A DNA stretch of 64,000 nucleotides from JAPKZH01 sp964537875 (GTDB lineage Bacteria; Acidobacteriota; Aminicenantia; Aminicenantales; UBA4085): NCBI GenBank assembly GCA_964537875.1, contig CAZIDN010000011.1:1-64000 (forward strand), given 5' to 3'. Below, one piece after another: positions 16,269 through 24,707 of this stretch. Under the pieces are notes generated by a model, which had not been told where the DNA came from, ran no database searches, and saw only the letters and a program-made list of their open reading frames with translations. Made by a program: the position numbers and the translations under genes. Position 1 is the stretch's first letter; the number at the start of each line of letters is the position of its first letter.

Positions 16269-19200
16269 ATGAAAAAAAACAAAACAGATTCGACCCTAGT
16301 CAAAGATATCGCCCTTCGCTTCCCCAACGCGGTCTTGCTGAAAGCTTCCGCCGGCTCCGGGAAAACCCACGCCCTGTCTCTCCGCTTCGTCCAATTCCTC
16401 CTGTCCGCTGCTGTCGGCAAGAACGACCTGGCCAACATCCTAGCCATCACTTTCACTAAAAACGCGGCCCGGGAGATGAAAACCCGGATCCTGAAGTGGC
16501 TGAAAGATTGCTATTTCGAAGACGAGAAGGAAGCCGGGCAGGTCCTGGACGTCGTCTCGCTCTCGCGCCGGGCCCTGGCCGGCCGGGCCGAGGAAGTCCT
16601 GGATAATATCCTGACCCGCTACACGGATTTTCAAGTCGAAACAATCGACAGCTTCATGGCTTCTATCTTCAAAGCGTCCACCCTGGATCTGGGCTTCCCG
16701 CCCTATTTTGAGATCGTCCTGGACAATTCCGACCTGATCGAATACGCCTTCAACCGCTATTTGCGCATGGTCAGGCCCGGCTCAAAGGATGGCGAAACAT
16801 TTCGAGAGATCGCCGATTTGATCTTGGCTTCGCAGGGCGCGAACGCCTATTATCCCTGGGATCCAACGAGCCTTATCCTGGACAAACTCAAATCTCTCTA
16901 TGCCAAGCTCGCGGCCCAGAAAGGCGAGCCGGCCAGGGAAAATTTCGAAAAGCGGCGGGTCGAGATTCAGAAAAAAATCGAGAGGGAAGTGAAAAAACTC
17001 CAGGCTCTCATCGGAGAATCCGGTCTCGAGCCTAACACTCGGTCGGGCTTTTTCTCCAAAGTCGAGCCGGCCGTAAGCAGCCGGAAATTTTCCGACATCA
17101 TCGGAGCGAGTTTCAAGACCAACCCGGTGAAAAAGCCCGGAAAATCCGCTCCCAGCAGGGCGGTCGAGAAAATTGATCGCGCCTGGAAGCAGCTCGAAAG
17201 CACCGCCAATGAGTACCGCTATCTCTACGCCCGGGAATTCTTCCATCCCTATCTCATGGCCTATGAATCTTTCGCCGAGACCCTGGAGCAGGTCAAGCGC
17301 CGCCGGGAGACCGTGTTCATCGAGGACATCAACAAGCGTCTGGCCGGCTACATCGACCAGATGATCATCCCGGACATCTATTTCCGGCTGGGCGACCGCA
17401 TCTTCCATTACCTGGTCGACGAATTCCAGGACACCTCGCCCATCCAGTGGACGAACATGCTGCCTCTCATCGAGAACTCGCTGGCCGTGTCGGGGAGCTT
17501 TTTCGCCGTCGGCGACACCAAGCAGGCGATCTTTGGCTTCAGGGAGGCCGACTATCGCATCATGAAAGAGATTGAGGAGCGGGCGGCCGAGTATTTCGGG
17601 TCGGTGGAGATTGATGTCAGGGAGCTTGATAAGAATTACCGCAGCTTTGAAAAAATCCTGAAATTTACGCGCGATATCTTCCCCAAAAAACTGAACGATT
17701 TCGACGACTATAGAAGAATCAACGAGGGCCAGGCCGGGAGCGGGGAAGAGGTGGATGATGCGGCGAGCGGGGGCGGCGACGGAGGGGAGCGCGAAGGGGG
17801 TGCCGGCAACAAAAAACCTCTTTACGAGTTTGAGCAAGAGGTGATTGAGAAGAATAGAGGCAAGGGATTCGTGGACGTGGTCGTGCTGGAGAAGGGCGGA
17901 GGGGCGGGCGAAGAAGAAGCAGAGGCTCAGGCGGAAGCAGCAGATACGGCAGAGGCTGAGGCAGATGAGGCCGAAGACGAGGTCCCCGAGAAGGCCGAGA
18001 TTCAAAGACGCGTCGAAGAGCTGCTCGCCCGCGGCTATAAATATTCAGATATCGCTGTCCTTACATACAGAAACGATTCGGTCGTCAACGTAGCGTCTTG
18101 GCTCAATGAGAAAGACATCCCGTTTATCCCCTACAGCAGCCTGGACATCAGGACTCGTAAAATCACGGGAGAGCTGATGGCGCTTCTCCGGTTCCTGGAT
18201 TCGCCGCCCGATGATCTTTCATTCAGCGTGTTTTTATTGGGCGATGTGCTGAGGACGAAAATGGAGCAGGATGGGGTGGCGGCGCCGCCCGGCCAGTGGA
18301 ACGATTTCCTCTTTGACTGCCGGCGGAAGGGAAAGCGCCCAATCTATGTGGCATTCCGGTCGCGCTATGCCGAGCTCTGGGAGCGGTATTTCGACCGGTC
18401 ATTCAGGTCGGTCGGCTATTATCCGCTCTACGACCTGGTGACCCTTATCTATCGTGTTTTCAACGTGTTCGAGCTGTTCCCTGACGAGGAGGCGGCCCTG
18501 GCCAAGTTCATGGAATCCATCAAAGACTTCGAGAGCATGGGCCGCAATGATTTGCGCGAATTTTTAAAATATGCGGAGCAGGGAGCGGAAGGAGCATGGG
18601 GCGGAGGATGGAGAGGCGGAGCCCGGGCGGCTGCGGGCAGCAGCCAGGAAGCCGCCTGGAATATCGATGTGCCCCTTGACATCGACGCGGTCAAGATCAT
18701 GACCATCCACAAAGCCAAGGGCCTGGGATTCCCGGTGGTCATTTTACTTTTGTATGGGGAGGGTTATAAGCCGCCGGAATTTTTTATCGACGCGGACGAC
18801 GAGTCGGTGCGTGTTTATAAAATCAACAAGGGGCTGGCCGACGCCCACGAGGAATTGAGAAGGATCTACGAAGACACCAGGCTCAGGGACGATGTGAACA
18901 GGCTGAACACTCTCTATGTGGCGCTGACAAGGGCGAAGGAAGAGCTGCATGTGGTCGGTGTGAAGTCCAAGTCTAAAAAGCCGAAGTATCCGTTCGATTT
19001 AATCGAGGACGGCCGGCTCGGAGAGCCGCGGCCGAAAGTCATAGAGCAGGCGCCGCCGGCCCTGCCCGAAGCGGCTATGCTCCGCTTCGCCGAGCCGTTC
19101 GAGATTGCGGCCAATCCGCGCGCCGCGCTCAATTTCGAGAACATCCGGCGCGGGAACTTAGCCCACGAGATCCTGGCCGAGCTGGAGTACGTGCGCGGAG

Positions 19201-19628
19201 GAAGCGCGGGATGGGAAGCGGAAGTCGCCGGAGTCATCCAGAAAATCCGGCCGAGGGAATGGGAGCAGACGCTTTATGAAAATGTCGGGCGAGCGGTCGC
19301 CGCGTATTTCGGAGAAGCGGGCTCGCCGCTTGGCGAATATTTTGAGGAACGGGAGGGGCGGCGGGTGCTGCGGGAATTCAACTACTGCGACGCAGGAGGG
19401 AACGTTTATCGCATGGACCGCGTCGTGCTGGATGCGGAAGCGGTCACGATCATCGATTTTAAGACGGGCTTTGTGAACGAAAAGGAGAGACGGGAACGGC
19501 GCGATGCGGAAGACAGGCAGCAGATGCGCGATTATATAAAAATTATCAAAGAAATCTATCCGGGGAAGCGCGTGCGCGGCATTCTGGCGCGCATCGATGA
19601 GAAACGGGCGGAGGCACTGGGATTATGA
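16269..19628 (+). CDS. addA: AddA-type helicase-nuclease subunit
   Basis: 1119 aa. It has UvrD-like superfamily 1 motifs in order: Walker A KASAGSGKTH (25-34), ITFTKNAAREMKTRI, VETIDSFM, LVDEFQDTSPIQW, VGDTKQAIFGFREADY, TIHKAKGLGFPVVIL and LYVALTRAKEELH. A RecB-like PD-(D/E)XK nuclease follows: GNLAHEILAEL, DAEAVTIIDFKTG and QQMRDYIKIIKEIY. It unwinds and resects double-strand breaks with AddB for RecA loading. An acidic, Gly/Ala/Glu-rich insertion lies near residues 490-580. Its stop overlaps the addB start by ATGA. Confidence 0.93.
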   Translation: MKKNKTDSTLVKDIALRFPNAVLLKASAGSGKTHALSLRFVQFLLSAAVGKNDLANILAITFTKNAAREMKTRILKWLKDCYFEDEKEAGQVLDVVSLSRRALAGRAEEVLDNILTRYTDFQVETIDSFMASIFKASTLDLGFPPYFEIVLDNSDLIEYAFNRYLRMVRPGSKDGETFREIADLILASQGANAYYPWDPTSLILDKLKSLYAKLAAQKGEPARENFEKRRVEIQKKIEREVKKLQALIGESGLEPNTRSGFFSKVEPAVSSRKFSDIIGASFKTNPVKKPGKSAPSRAVEKIDRAWKQLESTANEYRYLYAREFFHPYLMAYESFAETLEQVKRRRETVFIEDINKRLAGYIDQMIIPDIYFRLGDRIFHYLVDEFQDTSPIQWTNMLPLIENSLAVSGSFFAVGDTKQAIFGFREADYRIMKEIEERAAEYFGSVEIDVRELDKNYRSFEKILKFTRDIFPKKLNDFDDYRRINEGQAGSGEEVDDAASGGGDGGEREGGAGNKKPLYEFEQEVIEKNRGKGFVDVVVLEKGGGAGEEEAEAQAEAADTAEAEADEAEDEVPEKAEIQRRVEELLARGYKYSDIAVLTYRNDSVVNVASWLNEKDIPFIPYSSLDIRTRKITGELMALLRFLDSPPDDLSFSVFLLGDVLRTKMEQDGVAAPPGQWNDFLFDCRRKGKRPIYVAFRSRYAELWERYFDRSFRSVGYYPLYDLVTLIYRVFNVFELFPDEEAALAKFMESIKDFESMGRNDLREFLKYAEQGAEGAWGGGWRGGARAAAGSSQEAAWNIDVPLDIDAVKIMTIHKAKGLGFPVVILLLYGEGYKPPEFFIDADDESVRVYKINKGLADAHEELRRIYEDTRLRDDVNRLNTLYVALTRAKEELHVVGVKSKSKKPKYPFDLIEDGRLGEPRPKVIEQAPPALPEAAMLRFAEPFEIAANPRAALNFENIRRGNLAHEILAELEYVRGGSAGWEAEVAGVIQKIRPREWEQTLYENVGRAVAAYFGEAGSPLGEYFEEREGRRVLREFNYCDAGGNVYRMDRVVLDAEAVTIIDFKTGFVNEKERRERRDAEDRQQMRDYIKIIKEIYPGKRVRGILARIDEKRAEALGL

Positions 19629-22600
19629 TCGAGCTCGTTTCGCCCCGCGACAATTTCATCCAAGCGGTCGCGGCACGGCTGCGGCTGGACGGGGAGAGAG
19701 GGGCGAAAGACAGCCCGGAGGTCGCCGGGACTAAAGCGGGCGCGAAGGACTATTCGGGCCAATGGGTCGTCTTCCCGGAAAAGCGGCCGGCCTATTATTT
19801 GCGAAAAGCGCTGGCAGAGAGGGAGCGGACAAGCTTCATCCCTCCCGTGCTCGACTCCATGGACGGGTTTGTCAACCGGGTTTATGAGGAACGGCTGGGG
19901 ATCGGCGGCAGGCTCATCGACCCGCTGGACGCGGTCGCGCTGCTGTTTGAGATCCACAGGCAGGAAGGCGGGTTTGGGAGTGCAAGTAGCACCCCGGGAA
20001 GCGGCGTTCTCGGAGAAACGTGGGACCGAGGCGGACCAGCGGGGGGCTCGCAGGGCGGCGGCAAGAAAAAGAGAGGAGCTCTCGGTCATGACCACTTCTT
20101 ATCGGCCGACAGCTTTTTCCCGCTGGGCATGAAAATCTATCACGACCTCGAAGAGCTATGCCTGGCCGGGGCCCGGACAAGCGATATCCGCGAGCTGGAC
20201 CTGAGCCGCGAGTTCGAAGAAAAGATTTCGCCCGAGGCGCGGGGGAGACTCCAGTCTCTGGCGGCTTTTTATGAAAAGTTTTATGCGGTGGTAGGGGAGC
20301 GGGGATATTCCACGCCGGGATCGCGATCCAGAGCCGTGCTCGACGGGCTGAGGCCGGAGCTATTTACCGATATCGAGAAGATCATTTTCGCCGGTTTTTA
20401 TTCGCTGACAAAAGTTGAGCGGCAGATCATCCGGACCATGATGAATTGGGAAAATTGCTCGCTCTTGCTGATGAAAGGCAGGGGACTGGAGTCGCTGCTG
20501 GCAGAGCTTGGCCCGGAGGGGGTAGCGTTGATCGAGAGGGCGCAAGAAGAGATTGAGCCGGAAATCGAATTCTATAAAAGCCCCGACACGCACGGTCAGA
20601 TCTTCGCCTTCAACAAGGCGATGGAAGAGAAGCTCCGGGACCGGGCGCTCGGCGAAAAACAGGCGGTCATTTTGCCCGCCGCGGAAACGCTCTTTCCGCT
20701 TTACCAGCAAACCCTCACCGCGCTGGACGATGACGACTATAACATCTCCATGGGCTATCCGCTGTCGCGGACGCCGATCTATACATTTTTTGACCAGTTG
20801 ATGGAGCTCGTCCAGTCGCGCGACGAGGACGGCCGCCTGTATGGGCCGCACTATCTGCGGTTTGTCCTGCATCCGTACACAAAAAATATCTATTTTCCGG
20901 CGGGGACAGGCACCGAGGCGGGGGGGGGAGAAGAGGAAAAGCGGGCGGACCTGACCCGCATCCTTTTCCACGCCATCGAGGGCGAGATGACCCAGGGGCG
21001 GCGCAGGACGAAGTCGTTCTGGAAGCTCGACGAGATCGAGAGCGATGCGGCGGTAGGCGAAGCCGTCGAGGAAATGCTCAAGGGCGTCGAGAATCCGCCG
21101 GAGGCGGCGAGCCTTATGGAACACCTGCGCTCGATCCACGCCAACACCATCGGGCTGTTTGGAGAGATCCGGAACGTCGGCGATTTCGCGGCGAAGATGG
21201 CCCGCGTCCTCGATTATGTCTATGAGAATAGCACGGCCCGGCTGCATCATTTCTTCCATCCGTTCGCGGAAGCGTTCACCCGGCAGCTCGACGGGCTGGG
21301 GAAGTCGCTGCTCGAGGGGATGGAGTTTGAGGACAGGGGCGGATATTTCAATTTATTCCGGAAGGTGGTCGCGTCGGGGACCGTGCCTTTCGAGGGGACG
21401 CCGCTCCGCGGGCTTCAAGTGCTCGGATTCTGGGAAGCGCGGTGCATTCCTTTCGAGGACGTCTCGATCATGGACGTGAACGAGGACGTGCTGCCGTCAT
21501 TCAGGCGGGAGGACACGCTGCTGCCGTTTGCGGCCCGGAAACGGCTCGGTCTGCCGACCTACCAGGAGAACGAGCGGCGGATGGAATATTACCTGGATAC
21601 TCTGGTGCGGGGAGCGCGGAAGGTGCGGCTTTTCTTCGTGGAGAACAACGACAAAGAGCGGAGCCGGTTTGTCGAGAAGCTCGTTTGGGAAAGGCAGAAG
21701 CGGGAAAGAGAGCGTACCGCGGATAAATATGTGAAGACGATCCAGTATCGAGTCGCCCTGACGCGGGGCGAGACGCCTCCGGTGGAGAAGAGCGGGGGAG
21801 TGGCCGAATTTTTGCGCGGGATCAAGTTTTCGGCCACGGCGCTGGATATGTACCTGCGGTGCCCTCTCCAGTTCTATTATTCCCGTGTCCTGGGGATCGA
21901 AGAGAAAGAGGAGATCGGCGAGCAGATGGAGAAGAAAGACATCGGCTCGTTTGTCCATAACGTCCTGGAAGAGTATTTCAGGAAGTTCGCGGGAAGAGCG
22001 GTGAGGGAGCGGGATTTGGATATCGGGGAGCTCGACCGGATCATCGGCCGGAAGTTTGAAGAGAGCTACGGCGGCGATATGGCCGGGAGCGCCTATTTGT
22101 TGAAGCTTCAGGTTGAGCGGCACCTCGAGGAGTTCGTCGCGAACTACCAGATCCCGGTGATCAGGGATCTGGCGAAGCAGGGCAAGCCGCTAGTTATATT
22201 GGGCTTGGAGCAGTTCGTCGAGGCCGAGATCAGCGGGGGAAAATTCGAGCTTTCCGCGCGCCTGGACCGAAGCGAGAAGCGCGGCGACGACATCTATATT
22301 TTGGACTACAAGACGGGCGCCAGCGAGAAATCCGTCGGGATCAATTTTAAAAAACTCGAGCCGGACAACCGGGAATCCTGGAGCGAAGCGATCGGCAGCG
22401 TCCAGATCCCCTTTTACAACCTCGTGTACTCGCGGGCGCTCGATCTGCCGCGCGAGCGCGTCCAAAGCCGCTTCCTGATGCTGGGGAAGAGCCATCTCAG
22501 CCCCAAGATCGAATACTCGCCGTATGACACGGAGGACGTGGGTGCGCGGCGCGAACAGATCGGGATGATGGAGCATATCATCGTCGGCCTGATCCGGGAG

Positions 22601-22693
22601 ATCATCGACCCGGCCCGGCCGTTCGAGCCGACCGGTGATGCCGCCCGAACCTGCCCCGCCTGCCCTTACGGCTACATTTGCAATAGAAAATAA
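19625..22693 (+). CDS. addB: AddB-type nuclease subunit
   Basis: 1022 aa. The C-terminal PD-(D/E)XK nuclease has FSATALDMYLRCPLQFYY, DIGSFVHNVLEEYF, LSARLDRSEKRGD and YILDYKTGA. The iron-sulfur cysteines follow the AddB pattern: one in RCPLQ and three in CPACPYGYIC (C-x2-C-x5-C) near the C-terminus. The N-terminal half is a degenerate helicase-like region; no Walker A motif is visible at its start. A Gly/Ser-rich insertion sits near residues 118-155. It forms the AddAB complex with the upstream product and is probably expressed from the same transcript. Confidence 0.9.
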   Translation: MIELVSPRDNFIQAVAARLRLDGERGAKDSPEVAGTKAGAKDYSGQWVVFPEKRPAYYLRKALAERERTSFIPPVLDSMDGFVNRVYEERLGIGGRLIDPLDAVALLFEIHRQEGGFGSASSTPGSGVLGETWDRGGPAGGSQGGGKKKRGALGHDHFLSADSFFPLGMKIYHDLEELCLAGARTSDIRELDLSREFEEKISPEARGRLQSLAAFYEKFYAVVGERGYSTPGSRSRAVLDGLRPELFTDIEKIIFAGFYSLTKVERQIIRTMMNWENCSLLLMKGRGLESLLAELGPEGVALIERAQEEIEPEIEFYKSPDTHGQIFAFNKAMEEKLRDRALGEKQAVILPAAETLFPLYQQTLTALDDDDYNISMGYPLSRTPIYTFFDQLMELVQSRDEDGRLYGPHYLRFVLHPYTKNIYFPAGTGTEAGGGEEEKRADLTRILFHAIEGEMTQGRRRTKSFWKLDEIESDAAVGEAVEEMLKGVENPPEAASLMEHLRSIHANTIGLFGEIRNVGDFAAKMARVLDYVYENSTARLHHFFHPFAEAFTRQLDGLGKSLLEGMEFEDRGGYFNLFRKVVASGTVPFEGTPLRGLQVLGFWEARCIPFEDVSIMDVNEDVLPSFRREDTLLPFAARKRLGLPTYQENERRMEYYLDTLVRGARKVRLFFVENNDKERSRFVEKLVWERQKRERERTADKYVKTIQYRVALTRGETPPVEKSGGVAEFLRGIKFSATALDMYLRCPLQFYYSRVLGIEEKEEIGEQMEKKDIGSFVHNVLEEYFRKFAGRAVRERDLDIGELDRIIGRKFEESYGGDMAGSAYLLKLQVERHLEEFVANYQIPVIRDLAKQGKPLVILGLEQFVEAEISGGKFELSARLDRSEKRGDDIYILDYKTGASEKSVGINFKKLEPDNRESWSEAIGSVQIPFYNLVYSRALDLPRERVQSRFLMLGKSHLSPKIEYSPYDTEDVGARREQIGMMEHIIVGLIREIIDPARPFEPTGDAARTCPACPYGYICNRK

Positions 22694-22783
22694 ATGTCTG
22701 CCAACCCCAATACCGGTTTGCCAATGTTTTGAGATTATTGGCCTAAGCCGTCGGCCTTGATGAGAAAATAGAGATAAGACGGC

Positions 22784-22838
22784 TTGACAAATGCGGAAAT
22801 TGGTTTATCATAATGTAAGATAGTAAGGAAGTAAGGAG
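22784..22838 (+). promoter_or_regulatory. Promoter with three tandem octamers before the AbrB/RelE module
   Basis: TTGACA (22784-22789) and CATAAT (22809-22814) are 19 bp apart. They are followed by three head-to-tail 8-mers, GTAAGATA, GTAAGGAA and GTAAGGAG (22815-22838). The last supplies the ribosome-binding site, so a protein bound to the repeats could block both transcription and translation. Confidence 0.55.
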
Positions 22839-22843
22839 TTTCT

Positions 22844-23107
22844 ATGGAACATATTGAATTTGCTAAAATAACATCCAAAGGCCAAGTCACGATTCCTTCA
22901 TTGGTCAGGGAAATTCTCCAACTGGAAGAAGGTTCGACGGTTATGTTCAAAATCACCGAAAAAGGAGTCCTCGTTGTCCCTTGTGAGATAACGGAAAAAC
23001 CTGCTTATAAAGAATCTGAATGGGAAAAAATTGAAAGATTTGTAGCGGAGAAGGGAAGGGTGTATAAAACGGCGCGTGCCGCTAAGAGGCACCTAAAGTC
23101 TTTATGA
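22844..23107 (+). CDS. AbrB/MazE-like antitoxin
   Basis: 87 aa. IEFAKITSKGQVTIPSLVRE is the AbrB swapped-hairpin DNA-binding domain. The rest (ITEKPAYKESEWEKIERFVAEKG) is a helical toxin-binding tail. Its stop overlaps the toxin start by ATGA. An AbrB fold paired with a RelE-type toxin is a less common combination than AbrB with PIN or MazF. Confidence 0.85.
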   Translation: MEHIEFAKITSKGQVTIPSLVREILQLEEGSTVMFKITEKGVLVVPCEITEKPAYKESEWEKIERFVAEKGRVYKTARAAKRHLKSL

Positions 23108-23382
23108 AATATGAATTCAAGCCATCTTTCGATAAATCATTAAAAAACCTGCCTACAGACACGAAGGAAGAAATTCGAGAACTATGCCTAATTTTCTTAG
23201 ATGAAGTTTCATCTGGAAATAGACTCCCCAAAGGAACGGGTCTAAAAAACCTAAGAAAAGATTTCTGGGAGATTAGAAAAGGATTAAAACTGCGTGTCCT
23301 CTTCAGATGGCAAGGAGATCTTATCGAATTCGTCCTGGCCGGCAGCCGCGACGATATAAAAAAATCTATCAAAAATGGCTGA
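23104..23382 (+). CDS. RelE-like toxin
   Basis: 92 aa. FKPSFDKSLKNLPTDTKEEI, KNLRKDFWEIRKGLKLRVLFRW and FVLAGSRDDIKKSIKNG give the RelE/HigB-type fold with the W-E-R-x-x-x-K-x-R-V strand of type II toxins. The canonical HRKE end is replaced by SRDDIKK, so catalysis may differ from the other RelE proteins here. It is coupled to the AbrB-like antitoxin. Confidence 0.8.
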   Translation: MKYEFKPSFDKSLKNLPTDTKEEIRELCLIFLDEVSSGNRLPKGTGLKNLRKDFWEIRKGLKLRVLFRWQGDLIEFVLAGSRDDIKKSIKNG

Positions 23383-23487
23383 GGGAGTTGAAAAATTTTC
23401 GGGAAATTGCCATCGTTAGATGGTAGAATGGTCCTATACGACATGGCGAAAATCAGAGGAAATTAGCAAACTCCAAGGAGGGGGCGC

Positions 23488-24516
23488 ATGAACCCGGTTA
23501 TCGGCAAATATCTTTCAGGTCTTGAGATCGGCGATCTTCAGCAGCATAAGAACATGGCGGTCTTTCCGCTCTCGACACCCGTCAACGGCGGACCGGACTA
23601 TTGGACGCTCAAGGAAGCTCTCGAAAAGACGCTTTTTGTCGTTACGGAAGTGAGCGAGAGCGGCTCAGTCCCCAATCTCAAAGTGACCAACAAAGCCGAG
23701 ATCTCTGTGCTCCTTCTCGACGGCGAAGAGTTGTCCGGCGCCAAGCAGAACCGCGTCCTCAACACGACGATCCTGGTCAAGGAGAAATCTGAAGTTGTCA
23801 TTCCGGTGAGCTGCACGGAGCAGGGGAGATGGTCTTATGCGGCCCGCGAGTTTCGCGATTCGGATACGGTGCTGTCGCCGAAGCTGAGGAGCGTGAAGAG
23901 CCGGGATGTGGCGACATCGCTCGAATCGTCTCGCGAGTTCCGGTCGGACCAGGGAACGGTCTGGACCGGGATCCATCGGATGGCGGCGGACACGAGGGTG
24001 GATTCCCGGACCGGCGCCATGAAGGATGTCTATGAAGCCAAAAAGGCCGAGCTCGATGCCTACTTGAACGCTTTCGTCTGTCTGCCTCAGCAGAGAGGCC
24101 TGATCGTGTTTATCGGAGGCGAGGTCGTCGGTTTTGACTTTATCTCGCGACCGCCGGCCTTCAGCGGGCTATTCCCGAAATTGGTCAAAAGCTATGCCAT
24201 GGAAGCGCTTCTTGAGGAGCAGAAAAAAGATGCGGCGAAAGGCGGCGGCGGGGGCGAATCGGCTTCCGGAGCCGAGGCGCCCGCACCGGCCAAAGAAAAA
24301 GTCCGGGCCTTCATCGACGAAGCCACGGCCTGCGAAGAGAAACGATACGAATCCGTGGGCAAGGGATATGATTACCGGTTCACCGGAAAAGAAATGGTCG
24401 GGTCCGCGCTCGCCGTCGATGATAAAGTGATCCATATGGCGTTTTTCCGCATCACGGAGGCTGAGAAAGCCGACGGGATGGCCTCGACAAGCCGCCGCCG
24501 GGGGTTTAGAGTATAG
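23488..24516 (+). CDS. ARPP-1 domain (DUF6569-like) protein
   Basis: 342 aa with AAGGAGG before the ATG. The front contains KNMAVFPLSTPV, LLLDGEELSGAKQNRVLNTTILV and EVVIPVSCTEQGRW, the pattern I associate with ARPP-1 (ADP-ribosylglycohydrolase, rhodanese and phosphatase associated protein 1). A Gly/Ala/Pro linker near residues 252-273 separates a C-terminal segment. The family has been proposed to act near NAD or ADP-ribose metabolism, but no reaction is proven. No ADP-ribosylglycohydrolase is next to it, so context is uninformative. Confidence 0.7.
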   Translation: MNPVIGKYLSGLEIGDLQQHKNMAVFPLSTPVNGGPDYWTLKEALEKTLFVVTEVSESGSVPNLKVTNKAEISVLLLDGEELSGAKQNRVLNTTILVKEKSEVVIPVSCTEQGRWSYAAREFRDSDTVLSPKLRSVKSRDVATSLESSREFRSDQGTVWTGIHRMAADTRVDSRTGAMKDVYEAKKAELDAYLNAFVCLPQQRGLIVFIGGEVVGFDFISRPPAFSGLFPKLVKSYAMEALLEEQKKDAAKGGGGGESASGAEAPAPAKEKVRAFIDEATACEEKRYESVGKGYDYRFTGKEMVGSALAVDDKVIHMAFFRITEAEKADGMASTSRRRGFRV

Positions 24517-24571
24517 TCCGAGAGCCTGCCCTGGATTTCCCCGCTTATTTTATTGAGATCAGTTAGATTGA

Positions 24572-24703
24572 TGGGCAAAAGGAAGCTTCAAAGGACTATC
24601 CTGCGATCGCTATGGTAACGAGCGGATCATTTATGCAATCGAAATAGCCGAAAACCGGATCAAAGTTTTGCTTGTAAAACACAGGAAAGAACCGTATAGA
24701 TAA
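24572..24703 (+). pseudogene. Remnant of a RelE/ParE toxin (C-terminal half)
   Basis: An open frame after TGA 24569-24571 reads WAKGSFKGLSCDRYGNERII, then YAIEIAENRIKVLLVKHRKE and PYR, then TAA 24701-24703. It aligns without gaps to the C-terminal half of the toxin at 14741-15004 (KG-x-FKGL, RIIY, AEN-x-I, VKHRKE-x-YR). The N-terminal half and any antitoxin are gone. It lies between the ARPP-1 gene and the fucosidase. Confidence 0.8.
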
Positions 24704-24707
24704 TGAA

